64,000 bases of DNA, taken from NCBI RefSeq assembly GCF_001428045.1, contig NZ_LMSD01000040.1, positions 372,096 through 436,095 of the forward strand, given 5' to 3'. This stretch comes from Paenibacillus sp. Soil750 (GTDB taxonomy: Bacteria; Bacillota; Bacilli; Paenibacillales; NBRC-103111). A program made the translations under genes and the position numbers. Positions 25,304 to 33,586 of the stretch are shown one piece after another (position 1 is the stretch's first letter; every line of letters starts with the position of its first letter). Under the pieces are notes generated by a model. That model saw only the letters and a list, made by a program, of their open reading frames with translations. It did no database searches and was not told where the DNA came from.

Positions 25304-25529
25304 TTACCTCGGGCGATCCTCTCCGTATAACTTATTCATATGCTCAATATGAGCTGCACCCCAATCGTTCAAAGGCTGTAGGACTTTACTTAAGCCCTTG
25401 CCGTAATCCGATATTGAATATTCTACTTTAGGAGGAACTTGGTTATACACCTCACGATGTACGATATCGTTATAAGCAAGTTCTCTTAATTGTTGGGTTA
25501 GCATCTTTTTATTGATATCCGGTATGCCA
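25304..25529 (-). pseudogene. HxlR-type regulator, C-terminal fragment
   Basis: The frame on the minus strand reads GIPDINKKMLTQQLRELAYN, then DIVHREVYNQVPPKVEYSIS and DYGKGLSKVLQPLNDWG. This is the second half of the winged-helix HxlR family (usually about 110 residues). The first half, including the start codon, is missing, and homology stops near 25529 where a DoxX-like fragment begins on the other strand. An ATG inside the fragment could start a 66-residue peptide, but without the recognition helix it should not bind DNA. Confidence 0.75.
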
Positions 25530-25642
25530 CAATCGTTCTTCTCGGCGCCCTATTCCATGTTTCTCGAAAGGAATTTCGAGAAATCGGCGTGAACATTGTG
25601 TTCTTCGCGTTAGCTGCATTTATTGCGATTTGTCGGTTTTAA
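25530..25642 (+). pseudogene. DoxX-like membrane protein, C-terminal fragment
   Basis: Plus-strand bases encode TIVLLGALFH followed, after an apparent one-base shift, by RKEFREIGVNIVFFALAAFI and ICRF, then a stop at 25640. This is the typical C-terminal end of small DoxX-like proteins, whose genes are often divergent from an hxlR-type regulator. The 5' portion is gone. Together with the facing hxlR stump it marks a deletion that removed both promoters and both N-termini. Confidence 0.55.
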
Positions 25643-25742
25643 GCCGATACCTATCCAAAGAAAAAACCTCTATGTGGACGACTGTAACACAGGCCGGATT
25701 CATCTGTTCGGTTTTCTCTACTTTTTCTGCTGATAACGAAGC

Positions 25743-25780
25743 AAAAAGAAAGAGACCGTCAACGATCAACGATCTCTTTC
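25743..25780 (-). terminator. Terminator of the CAP-domain gene
   Basis: GAAAGAGA and TCTCTTTC form the outer stem, and a run of A on the left gives TTTTT on the minus strand, 36 bases past the stop of the CAP-domain gene. Confidence 0.75.
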
Positions 25781-25815
25781 ATATGGGTTCTCTAGGATTC
25801 GTAACTAAGGTTAAG

Positions 25816-27465
25816 CTAATAACTTATTCTAACCGTTCGCGTTTTGTCCTCATAGTCTACCTTAGCCCCAAGCACTTCAGATAGCAGTCTCACTGGGATA
25901 ATTGTAGAATCATTGTCCAAAATAGCTGGCGAATCCGTCACAACTTCTACACCATTTAGCGCATAAGCACTTTTGGTCGTAAAGAGGGTGATGGTTCTAC
26001 CTTGTTTCGTGTATATAGCTGCCTTCAGTTTATCGTCCCATTCTACGGATGCCCCGAGTGCCCCTGCTAAGTCTCTTATCCAAAGGTAGGAGCTTCCTTC
26101 TTTAATGATAGGCTTTTGCTTCATCGGCACTTTAACATCATCCAAGATGAATTTATTATCTGCTAGTCCAAAAGAAACCACATGCTGCAACTTGCCAGGT
26201 TGGTTCATATTCTTCAAATACGCGGTAGAATCGTTATGCAATTTACTTTTCCCTACATACGCAATAGGTTCCGTACGGAAATCCCATTTCTTTTCATAAA
26301 TCTTGGGTTGATTATCTTCAATGACGGACAATTTAACGTATGCCGTATAGACTGTATCTGGGGAGAGTGGCTTGCTCGGAATTAACATAACCTCACTCTG
26401 TAGATGATCATCGTCTAGCGGCGTATTCAGCAATAGATCCAGCTCCTTGCCCGTACTGTCCGTCAGCTTGGATTCTACTAATTTGACATCTCTAACAAAT
26501 CTACCAGATAGCTGCGCCATGATGGGATAACCGACAGGGTACTTGGTACCCGCATGGTTTCGTATCGGGTCTGGTGATTCATGACCATCAAAACCAATTG
26601 GAACATAGGGATCGCCCGGAGCTGGAGAAACGACTAATCGCGAGTTCCATTCATTCGTTAATCCAAATTCAATAACCGTGTAATCCCCTTGTTTATCAAG
26701 ACCAATTTCTATGGCATCTAGTGTTAAGAACGGCGTACGGTGATAAGGAGCATCGAAAAGGCCATCAATTGCTTGTGTGATCGTTGCTTGCGAGTTTCCA
26801 TTATAAGATACATCCTCTGAGAAATTACCGGCATACGATGCGTACATACCGCGCTCATACAACTTACTTCCGATATAGCCGGGGAGCTTACTATTTTCTT
26901 CGTGCATGGATACCCCCGATTCACTGACCTTGTTCGTTTCTAAATACTGAGCATGCAGTTTGGCCGCATACGTAAGGTTCTTATTGAAGGTAAGGGGATT
27001 CAAGCCATGCATAACCCTGTAATCGTTGATCGCCTTGATACCTTCTAATTGCTGGGCCGTAGGTGCCCCAGGCAGCTCAGAAATGGCTTTCTCGTCAACA
27101 CGAAATGTCCAACTCTTCTCGAGCGGCAAATAGCCATCATCCTTAAGCTCCAATATGATATTAACGGTATGCTCTCCCGCTTTTAAATCCGCCGTTGGCG
27201 TATAAGACAGGATCATTCTACCAATGTCCCATTGAGCATCTACTTTGACTTGGTCGATTTTCATCGTATAGCTTTTGAACTCGGGTGTGATATCGCTTTT
27301 TACAAATTCAAACACGATCGTTGGCTTCATCAATCCAACTTTTCCTTGTGGATACCAATAGGAAGAATAAGATGCCGCCTCCACTTGTGGCTGAGCCATA
27401 CACAATCCCGAAACTGCAATAAAGAGACCAAGCAACACTTTTAAAAGCATATTTCGATATACCAT
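25816..27465 (-). CDS. Secreted CAP/SCP-domain protein with a copper-amine-oxidase-like C-terminal domain
   Basis: About 549 residues, ATG 27465 after GGGGGAA. A signal peptide (MLLKVLLGLFIAVSGLCMAQ) is followed by a bacterial Ig-like region, then a CAP domain (about 155-290) with AIKDYRVMHGL-like INDYRVMHGLNPL, LHAQYL and MHEEN. After a second Ig-like region comes the C-terminal Cu_amine_oxidN1 stalk domain (WIRDLAGALGASVEWDD, PVRLLSEVLGAKVDYEDKT). Such proteins are exported and probably wall-associated; CAP domains bind lipids or act on wall material. Monocistronic with its own terminator. Confidence 0.88.
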   Translation of the reverse strand: MVYRNMLLKVLLGLFIAVSGLCMAQPQVEAASYSSYWYPQGKVGLMKPTIVFEFVKSDITPEFKSYTMKIDQVKVDAQWDIGRMILSYTPTADLKAGEHTVNIILELKDDGYLPLEKSWTFRVDEKAISELPGAPTAQQLEGIKAINDYRVMHGLNPLTFNKNLTYAAKLHAQYLETNKVSESGVSMHEENSKLPGYIGSKLYERGMYASYAGNFSEDVSYNGNSQATITQAIDGLFDAPYHRTPFLTLDAIEIGLDKQGDYTVIEFGLTNEWNSRLVVSPAPGDPYVPIGFDGHESPDPIRNHAGTKYPVGYPIMAQLSGRFVRDVKLVESKLTDSTGKELDLLLNTPLDDDHLQSEVMLIPSKPLSPDTVYTAYVKLSVIEDNQPKIYEKKWDFRTEPIAYVGKSKLHNDSTAYLKNMNQPGKLQHVVSFGLADNKFILDDVKVPMKQKPIIKEGSSYLWIRDLAGALGASVEWDDKLKAAIYTKQGRTITLFTTKSAYALNGVEVVTDSPAILDNDSTIIPVRLLSEVLGAKVDYEDKTRTVRISY

Positions 27466-27547
27466 AGATGTGTTCCCCCTGCATAATAGACCTGACAAAT
27501 ATTAACATTCTATATTTTTCGACCGGATTCCTTCTTTTTTGCAATGA

Positions 27548-27586
27548 AAAAGTAGATATCTCACATGCACTGTGAAATACCTACTT
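27548..27586. terminator. Bidirectional terminator/inverted repeat
   Basis: AAAGTAG and CTACTTT with inner TCACAT/TGTGA form a long hairpin. It lies just past the stop of the minus-strand gene at 27604 and ahead of the CAP-domain gene, on which it would not act. Confidence 0.8.
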
Positions 27587-27603
27587 TAATTTACACGTAT
27601 CTC

Positions 27604-28071
27604 TTAAGACTCATATTGACCTTTAATTACAAAAAATGATCCTCGAATCGTTCCAGCTAGTTTGGACTTCTGTCTAGCAAACTTAAATTTCGGTTCTAAC
27701 TCCTTGGGAATCTCCATCCCCTCAGAAAGCTTAAACCCAACGGCCCGCTTCTTAGGGTCATCCACCGTATACATGACATTAACGCTAAGACCATCCTCAT
27801 AAAAAACGTAGGTAAACTGGATGTTTTCCACTTGAAAACGCGAGGTTTCTAGCGGTTTAGCCGCGAACGCAATATCACGTTCTTTCAAGATTTGGTTCAC
27901 ATAATCAAGGTTCTCCTGACTTTCGCTTGCGGGTACAACCGTAAATTCATGTTTGTATTTATTCATAAAGTAACGGGCTTCATTCGCACGTAAACCAGCA
28001 AGCGCTTCTACTACAGGTGAAGACTCTAAACCTACCGTGGACACATTTTTAAAATCAACGACATACGACAT
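27604..28071 (-). CDS. Conserved protein of unknown function, paralogue of 39204 (phage-tail-protein-like annotation)
   Basis: 155 residues, ATG 28071 after GAGGGATGTAA. Soluble, alpha/beta, no signal peptide or membrane segment. It begins MSYVVDFKNVSTVGLESSP and ends GSFFVIKGQYES, and is nearly identical to the protein at 39204. From memory, similar Paenibacillus proteins are labelled as phage tail proteins, but nothing phage-like surrounds either copy. The paralogue is cotranscribed with a GyrI-like effector-binding protein under a WYL regulator, suggesting a stress or ligand-response role. Function unknown. Confidence 0.75.
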   Translation of the reverse strand: MSYVVDFKNVSTVGLESSPVVEALAGLRANEARYFMNKYKHEFTVVPASESQENLDYVNQILKERDIAFAAKPLETSRFQVENIQFTYVFYEDGLSVNVMYTVDDPKKRAVGFKLSEGMEIPKELEPKFKFARQKSKLAGTIRGSFFVIKGQYES

Positions 28072-28235
28072 TTACATCCCTCGTTTTCTATCACTAATTC
28101 CTATTATTATACCAAAAATGAATTCAATATAAACGTTTGCGTTTGCGAAATGATCCACTAGACCCGATCCCGTTTGGGACTGAGTCATCTCCGTCTTACC
28201 TACATTTATAATAAAGCTCTCCGCCGCTGTAACGA

Positions 28236-28838
28236 TTACTTTTGAGAATCAAGAATAAACATAGATGCATCTTGTCCCATGAATATGTTGCTTTCCTGAT
28301 GAAAAGTTTTCGATTGAATATTCTTGTAACCTATCTTAGTCATGATGTCCGTTAGCTTCTCTTGATTAAATCCGTTATGAACCATATCGGAAACTACTTT
28401 TTCGTTTTTATCAAAATCCACGATTAGTAAATGTCCGCCTTCATTGAGAACTTCAAATAATCTGGATAAAACGAATTCTACATCCGGAATATGGAGTAGG
28501 ACTTGCGCCATAAAAATGTAATCGGCATGCAAATCCGATAGACCTTCCTTTTCAAAATCAAAACATAATGTATCTGCATGCTGAATATGTAAATCAGAAA
28601 TTTTCTGCTTTAGTTGCGTAATCATGTTGGGTGAAGTATCCAGAAACAGCATCGAGTTAAACTCGTTTAATAGACTCAATCCGACTAGACCAGTTCCACA
28701 TCCAAAATCAATCGCATTCTTACGATTTGCGTCAACGACATATTCACGAATGGCATCCGAGGATACCTTAGCAATTTGAATTCTTTCAGGCGTGTCGTAT
28801 ACATTAGCTATCATTTCAAACTTATCCGTATTTCCCAT
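28236..28838 (-). CDS. Class I SAM-dependent methyltransferase
   Basis: About 200 residues from ATG 28838 (AGGAGAG upstream; the longer upstream frame has no ribosome site). The Rossmann-fold motifs are AIDFGCGTGLVGLSLL for SAM binding, the acidic MLFLDTSPNMI, motif II-like DYIFMAQVLLHIPD and motif III GGHLLIVDFDKNE. It most resembles small-molecule methyltransferases of the Methyltransf_11 type. The substrate cannot be told. It stands alone between terminators. Confidence 0.9.
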   Translation of the reverse strand: MGNTDKFEMIANVYDTPERIQIAKVSSDAIREYVVDANRKNAIDFGCGTGLVGLSLLNEFNSMLFLDTSPNMITQLKQKISDLHIQHADTLCFDFEKEGLSDLHADYIFMAQVLLHIPDVEFVLSRLFEVLNEGGHLLIVDFDKNEKVVSDMVHNGFNQEKLTDIMTKIGYKNIQSKTFHQESNIFMGQDASMFILDSQK

Positions 28839-28862
28839 TAATATCTCTCCTATCCTCACGGC

Positions 28863-28898
28863 AAAAATACAAAAGGAGCTGGCCGCGGCAAGCTCCTT
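28863..28898 (-). terminator. Terminator of the small kinase gene
   Basis: AAGGAGCT and AGCTCCTT form a stem around a GC-rich loop, and TTTTGTATTTTT follows on the minus strand, 14 bases past the stop of the gene at 28912. Confidence 0.85.
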
Positions 28899-28911
28899 CA
28901 ATTATACCATT

Positions 28912-29574
28912 TTACATACCCTTCTTGTGTAACTCACCTGAAGGTCGCGCCCATCTGCGGTATTTCCGGTAGCCTCGCCGAACTAAGTGCAGCAAGAACT
29001 CTGGAAGCGGCATCCTGCGCAGCCATGGGAAATAAAAGCGATCGTAGGCGCGCTTCAAATCGTCCCACATCGTGCAATCGTCCTCTTTCAAGAAGTCCGA
29101 TACGTCAACGACCAAGCCTCGACCGTCCAGCTGCATCACATTCTTGCCATGTACATCATGTGGTGTCAGTCCTCGGCTTACCGCGTATTTCAGCGCTTCA
29201 TCGATATCGTTCAGCACCTGACGCTTAATCGGGATGCCGCGCAACAAACTTTGATACAGCGTGACACCCGTTAATCGACGCAGCACAAGATACGTATCAC
29301 CCGCATGCAGACATTCGGAATAAGCTGGGTGCTTACCCAACCGTCGATATATTTCTTTCTCATCCTCTATGCCCGGCCGTCCCGGCGCGTATACCTTTAC
29401 CACCATATCCGGATAGCTTGGATGCATCAGCACGGCCGCGTAATTTCCCGCTCCAACTAGCTGCCACGGCTTAGGGACATGATAAACAACGATCGGGTCA
29501 TAGGGTCGCTCACTGGCAATCTGCAAATCCGGAAGCAATTGTCCTTCAATTACTTCAATCCAGTGTTTCCGCAC
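28912..29574 (-). CDS. Small RIO/Bud32-like serine/threonine protein kinase
   Basis: 220 residues covering a minimal kinase fold: glycine-rich GAGNYAAVL, ATP-binding Lys in DMVVKVYAPG, helix-C Glu in EDEKEIYRRL, catalytic loop LTPHDVHGKNVM (Asp and Asn present) and metal-binding Asp in GLVVDVSDFL. It is compact and lacks a C-terminal extension, resembling YrzF/RIO-type bacterial kinases. The basic C-terminus (RRGYRKYRRWARPSG) might contact nucleic acid or membrane. It is monocistronic. All catalytic residues appear intact, so activity is likely; the substrate is unknown. Confidence 0.85.
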   Translation of the reverse strand: MRKHWIEVIEGQLLPDLQIASERPYDPIVVYHVPKPWQLVGAGNYAAVLMHPSYPDMVVKVYAPGRPGIEDEKEIYRRLGKHPAYSECLHAGDTYLVLRRLTGVTLYQSLLRGIPIKRQVLNDIDEALKYAVSRGLTPHDVHGKNVMQLDGRGLVVDVSDFLKEDDCTMWDDLKRAYDRFYFPWLRRMPLPEFLLHLVRRGYRKYRRWARPSGELHKKGM

Positions 29575-29658
29575 GCACCTGTCACCCCCATCTCTTATTT
29601 GGTGGTATTATATAAAACTATGAAGCAATATGCTAGAAGAAAATTATCAAGCATGCCC

Positions 29659-30237
29659 TCAACGCCCGATCAGGCCGTATAGCATAAGCTTATACAATTC
29701 ACCGACTTTTTCCTTATATTCGGAAGCAGTTACCCATTGACTCTGCATGCCACCTACGGCCTGTAGAAACTCCAACACGGTCTCTGTAGAAATGGAAGCA
29801 TCGATTGCCCCTTCCTCCCTACCGCTATCTATGAATGCGCCTAGTATATCCATCCGAATCTCGCCCGAGCTTTTGCTGAATAGTTCGACAAACACCTGAT
29901 CGTCTATCGCTTCCTTGGAGAAATACTGCTCCATTAGTTTATTCGGCATCTCGGCACAAAGCGCCACAGCCTGCATCAGCTTCTCTTTGAAGCCAATACC
30001 CTCGTTCAGCAAACGATCCACTGCTTGTGTCGTTTCCCGCAATAGGATCCGCGCGCATTCCTTAACCAATCCCTCTTTGCTTCCAAAATAATTGTAAATC
30101 GACACAGAAGACACTCCCGAGGTGGCTGCCAACTCATTAATGCTGACATTCGTGTAACCTTTCTCTCGGAATAGCTCGAGCGCCGATTGGATAATCGCCT
30201 CTTTCTTCTGATTCGTTCTGATTTCGTATTTGTTCAC
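29659..30237 (-). CDS. TetR-family repressor
   Basis: 192 residues. The N-terminal HTH is typical: KKEAIIQSALELFREKGYTN, then SINELAATSGVSSVSIYNYF. The C-terminal ligand region is helical and divergent. It is divergently transcribed from a ketopantoate-reductase-like gene, with two inverted repeats between them, so it probably represses both genes until it binds a ligand. Confidence 0.92.
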   Translation of the reverse strand: MNKYEIRTNQKKEAIIQSALELFREKGYTNVSINELAATSGVSSVSIYNYFGSKEGLVKECARILLRETTQAVDRLLNEGIGFKEKLMQAVALCAEMPNKLMEQYFSKEAIDDQVFVELFSKSSGEIRMDILGAFIDSGREEGAIDASISTETVLEFLQAVGGMQSQWVTASEYKEKVGELYKLMLYGLIGR

Positions 30238-30285
30238 ACGGATACCCCTTTTAACAATGATACATGTATTATCTCACAAATTGAT

Positions 30286-30385
30286 AAGTTTTTAAACGTA
30301 ATGAAACATATTTAAAAACTTATTGACTTACTGCGACGCCTCAAGATATATTTGTTTTTAAATACATGCATTAAAATTTAAAAAC
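30286..30385. promoter_or_regulatory. Promoter with two TetR-type operators
   Basis: Two similar inverted repeats: AAGTTTTTAAA (30286) with TTTAAAAACTT (30311-30321), and GTTTTTAAAT (30354) with ATTTAAAAAC (30376-30385). Between them lie TTGACT (30323) and TATATT (30347), a promoter for the gene at 30404. The first repeat ends at the -35 and the second begins just after the -10, an arrangement that would block polymerase. Confidence 0.75.
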
Positions 30386-30403
30386 TATTCAAGGAGCCTA
30401 CCT

Positions 30404-31354
30404 ATGAAAATATTAATGTTTGGTCGCGGCTTTATTTCTGCACAGTACGGATGGGCATTTGAAAAAGCGGGACACGAAGTGGAGTTTTATGTTCGACCAG
30501 GGCGAAAAGAGCAATTCGGTCCTTTTATCGATTTAGATATTCTGGATGGCCGAACAAGCTTTAAAGGCGTTCCTGTTAAGGAAGAATGGCCGATTCGGAT
30601 GCGTGAGGAGCTTACACCTGATCATGACTATGACCTAATCGTACTCAGCGTCAACCATAATCAGTTTGAGGATGTAGTGAAAGTCATTGGTCCACATGTA
30701 GGGAAAGCAACCATCCTACTTTTCAATAATGTCTGGCAGGATCTACCTATCTTTGCAAAGGGCCTGCCTATGGACCAGATCATTTGGGGCTTCCCTGGCG
30801 GTGGCGGGGGGTTTAGCAGCCATAATAAGTTAGAAGGCGGCTTTATGAAATCGATCTATTTGCAAACCGAAGCAACCGCGGCTTCTGCAACGAGGCATCA
30901 ACGTGTCGTGGAGCTTTTCCGGCAGGCGGGATTTTCGTTTTCCTGGCAAAAAGATATACGCGTCTGGTATTGGTTCCATTTCATTTTGAATGCAGGAATG
31001 GCAGCTCAGGCGTTGAAAGAAGGCAGTTATAGCAACCTGTATCAATCTCCAAAAAAAGTTGCCAATGCGATATTGCTCATGCGCGAGATGCTTCCACTAA
31101 TCACAGCTAAAGGAGGTATAATCGGTCTAGGCACTGCACTCGCGATGCGACTCCCCGCCGGTTTGATCGGTTATGCCGCTTTCAAATTATTGAAAGGCAA
31201 CTCCGTACCCGCGGCCATCATGGACAGAATGGAGCGCACAGCCTACATCTCACGCGAATCATTCGCTCACTTCCCTAATGATGTTCTGGTTGAAGCACGC
31301 AAGCTCGGTGTATCGCTTCCGCGGCTGGAGGCTATGGAGGGGCATTTCAAATAA
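30404..31354 (+). CDS. Ketopantoate reductase-like (ApbA/PanE) oxidoreductase
   Basis: 316 residues. The N-terminal Rossmann fold starts MKILMFGRGFISAQYGWAFE; FGRGFIS replaces the usual GxGxxG. The stretch DYDLIVLSVNHNQFEDVV and the helical C-terminal domain follow ApbA/PanE architecture. Because the start motif is atypical and a TetR gene is divergent, a detoxification or secondary reductase role is more likely than pantothenate biosynthesis. It is preceded by AAGGAG. Confidence 0.85.
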   Translation: MKILMFGRGFISAQYGWAFEKAGHEVEFYVRPGRKEQFGPFIDLDILDGRTSFKGVPVKEEWPIRMREELTPDHDYDLIVLSVNHNQFEDVVKVIGPHVGKATILLFNNVWQDLPIFAKGLPMDQIIWGFPGGGGGFSSHNKLEGGFMKSIYLQTEATAASATRHQRVVELFRQAGFSFSWQKDIRVWYWFHFILNAGMAAQALKEGSYSNLYQSPKKVANAILLMREMLPLITAKGGIIGLGTALAMRLPAGLIGYAAFKLLKGNSVPAAIMDRMERTAYISRESFAHFPNDVLVEARKLGVSLPRLEAMEGHFK

Positions 31355-31662
31355 GTAAACTTTACACAACAGGCTGACGATTCGGTGCCAAGGCACTTCG
31401 AAAAGTCGGTCTTTTTGTTGATGTATTTTGTACAGTTAACTGGCACGATATAATACTCCTCAAATCTCATCGCGTCAAGAGATAATGTGCGAATATGCGA
31501 CATAACGGAGGATCCCCCCTTATACTTTCGAAATATGAATGTATTTCCGCGAATGAAGAGTGATTTCCCTTTTTCCAATTCATCCGGTTTCAAGTAAAAT
31601 TTGTTTCAGGTCATTGGGGAAATAAGAAATATACACACCAAGGATAGAAATGGAGGCGCTGC
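31355..31662. other. Intergenic stretch with a possible terminator
   Basis: About 308 bases. A hairpin at 31376-31416 (GGTGCC-AA-GGCAC core followed by CTTTTTG) may end the reductase transcript. A minus-strand open frame covers most of the stretch, but it lacks a ribosome site and overlaps the reductase gene, so I did not call it. The right end holds the leader of the next gene. Confidence 0.5.
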
Positions 31663-31902
31663 ATGAACAGCGTGGACAAAATTAGATTCGTGCTCCTTTA
31701 TGGTGAAGAACCTGAAGTAACTTGTTACGGGTACATGGAGTTGGATCAGGATGGTCATGTGCTCGCGCTCTACAATAGGCATGGCGAGGAATTAGACATG
31801 TTTGGTGGACATGAATTTATCAGGGTACGGACGCTAGGCAAGTTCGATGACGAAGACCGCGATAATTTTTATTCCTTGTTAGAAAGTGATGGTGTTGGAT
31901 AA
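31663..31902 (+). CDS. Small conserved-looking acidic protein (79 aa)
   Basis: 79 residues, start after TGGAGG with 7 bases spacing. Acidic, soluble and probably a beta-rich fold (RFVLLYGEEPEVTCYGYMEL, then HVLALYNRHGEELDMFGG). No motif I recognise. It is a single gene followed by a bidirectional terminator. Confidence 0.7.
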   Translation: MNSVDKIRFVLLYGEEPEVTCYGYMELDQDGHVLALYNRHGEELDMFGGHEFIRVRTLGKFDDEDRDNFYSLLESDGVG

Positions 31903-31922
31903 TCTGCACGATATGAAAAAAT

Positions 31923-31945
31923 AAAAAGACCCTACTTAGGGTCTT
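31923..31945. terminator. Bidirectional terminator
   Basis: GACCCTA and TAGGGTC form a tight stem, with A residues on the left (T-run for the minus strand). It ends the convergent small gene and the sugar-binding protein gene. Confidence 0.85.
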
Positions 31946-31982
31946 GGGATTGTGAAGATGAAGTAATTACGATCCTCAAACT

Positions 31983-33527
31983 TTATTTTTTCAAAGCCCG
32001 ATCATACGCTTTTTTGTAAATGTCCACCATTTTATCAACGCCTAGCGCTTTCATGTCGCTCACATATTTCGGCCAATCTTCCAGACTGCGCTCACCAACA
32101 ATGAACTTGGAGATATTCTCATCGCGTTTCTTCATAATGGTATCCCCGGAAAGAGAGAGGGTTTCCATCTCTGCGCTTGTGAAAGCCGGGCGCGGCTGCT
32201 GCAGACTATCATATTTCGGCGCTTCTTGATAAGCCTTCTGGAGCTCTGGCGAAGACAGGGAAAGATGAGCATCATAATCGAACCACGCATAGGTGCCATC
32301 CGTAGAAATACCAGTTTTCTTTCTCATGTCCGCTACATCCGCATATTTCTCAATGAACTGCTTCTTGCCATTTTCCGTTTTGTACGTGACGCCTTCTTTC
32401 CCCCAGCTGGCCAGCGTTTTACCTTCCTCACTGTAGAAGAAATCCATGAACTTCATAATCTCTTTGATTTTTTTCGAAGATGTTGCAATCATGAAGCCTT
32501 CGTCCAAATACTGCGTGAACGCATTTTTGGCAGGCGCACCTGCAAATCCGGTCGGCGCTCCCATGAAAGCCAGATTAAATTCCGGTTTATCTTTGCGCAA
32601 TGCCGAGTTAAAGAAGTCAATCCGTCCGATGTAATCGACGGTAACGAAGGCTCGTTCCGTAGACATCAGGTCCTGCCATAGCTTCGTATCTGCAGACAAG
32701 AAATCAGGCGGAATGAGGCCTTCTTTATAAAATTTATTTAAATACACAATCATTTGCTTGTAATTGTCTTCCAGCGGACCATAGCGCCATTCTTTTTTAT
32801 CAAAATCATAGTACACATCCGAACCCGTGCCAAAGGCTGGAGCAAAATTCAAGAGACGCTGCAAGCCGTTTCGGAATGAAAGCGGATAGCTCTTTGGATA
32901 AGCTTCTTTTATCTTCTTAAGCGCTGCATACAAGTCATCCCACGTTTTTGGCTCGGAAATCCCCAACTTCTTAAACACATCATCGCGATACATCCATATC
33001 ATGCGATTCGTTTCCCCGATTCCCGCATTCGGGAACATATACATTTTGCCATCTGATGAAATCGTATTTTGCGTATCAACAGGATACTTTTCCATCCATT
33101 TCTTCAAGTTCGGCATCTCGTTGACATAGTCCAAAATATTCACTAGCGCACCTTGCTGTCCGTACTTATCTGCCAGCTTTTTGTCCTGCGTCATCATCAT
33201 ATCCGGCAAATTACCTGAGGCAATTGTAACGCTTAGCGCGTCATCCAGCTTTCCGGACGGCAGCTGCACATTCAGGGAGACGCCTGTTTTCTCTTCGATT
33301 AATTTCCAGGAAATATTGTCTTTATTATAAGGCCAGCTTGGATTCGAATAATTGAGCACGTTAAAGGTTTGTTTGACCACTTGCGCAGGAGCTGAAGCTG
33401 TTGTCCCCGTACTGGCAGAAGGCGCTGCCGTCGATGTCTCGTTCGTACTCGTCGAACAACCGGCGATTGCCGTCATAGATAGTCCCAAAGCTAAACAAAT
33501 TGACAACCCTTTTACTGTTTTATTCAT
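31983..33527 (-). CDS. Sugar ABC transporter lipoprotein (LipO/YtcQ-type binding protein)
   Basis: About 514 residues from ATG 33527 (AAAAGGGAG upstream). Signal peptide with lipobox MTAIAGC, a Ser/Thr-rich linker, then a large family 1-type binding fold (LPDMMMTQDKKLADKYGQQG, then the MIWMYRDDVFKKLGISEPKT stretch). The length and composition match the LplA/YtcQ group, which pairs with LplB- and YtcP-type permeases. It is the last gene of the three-gene importer operon. The ATPase (MsmX-like) is usually encoded elsewhere. Substrate: probably an oligo- or polysaccharide fragment. Confidence 0.93.
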   Translation of the reverse strand: MNKTVKGLSICLALGLSMTAIAGCSTSTNETSTAAPSASTGTTASAPAQVVKQTFNVLNYSNPSWPYNKDNISWKLIEEKTGVSLNVQLPSGKLDDALSVTIASGNLPDMMMTQDKKLADKYGQQGALVNILDYVNEMPNLKKWMEKYPVDTQNTISSDGKMYMFPNAGIGETNRMIWMYRDDVFKKLGISEPKTWDDLYAALKKIKEAYPKSYPLSFRNGLQRLLNFAPAFGTGSDVYYDFDKKEWRYGPLEDNYKQMIVYLNKFYKEGLIPPDFLSADTKLWQDLMSTERAFVTVDYIGRIDFFNSALRKDKPEFNLAFMGAPTGFAGAPAKNAFTQYLDEGFMIATSSKKIKEIMKFMDFFYSEEGKTLASWGKEGVTYKTENGKKQFIEKYADVADMRKKTGISTDGTYAWFDYDAHLSLSSPELQKAYQEAPKYDSLQQPRPAFTSAEMETLSLSGDTIMKKRDENISKFIVGERSLEDWPKYVSDMKALGVDKMVDIYKKAYDRALKK

Positions 33528-33586
33528 AGAACCCATCTCCCTTTTCATTTGTTTAGACCCACAGCCTTTTTATTACTGAATATGAA

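Noticed and set aside
27604..28071. Prophage
   Set aside because: A phage-tail-like label exists for this family, but no portal, capsid, terminase, integrase or att-like repeats occur near either copy.
31267..31593. 108-residue minus-strand frame next to the reductase-like gene
   Set aside because: Weak start context, overlap with the plus-strand gene and no recognisable domain.
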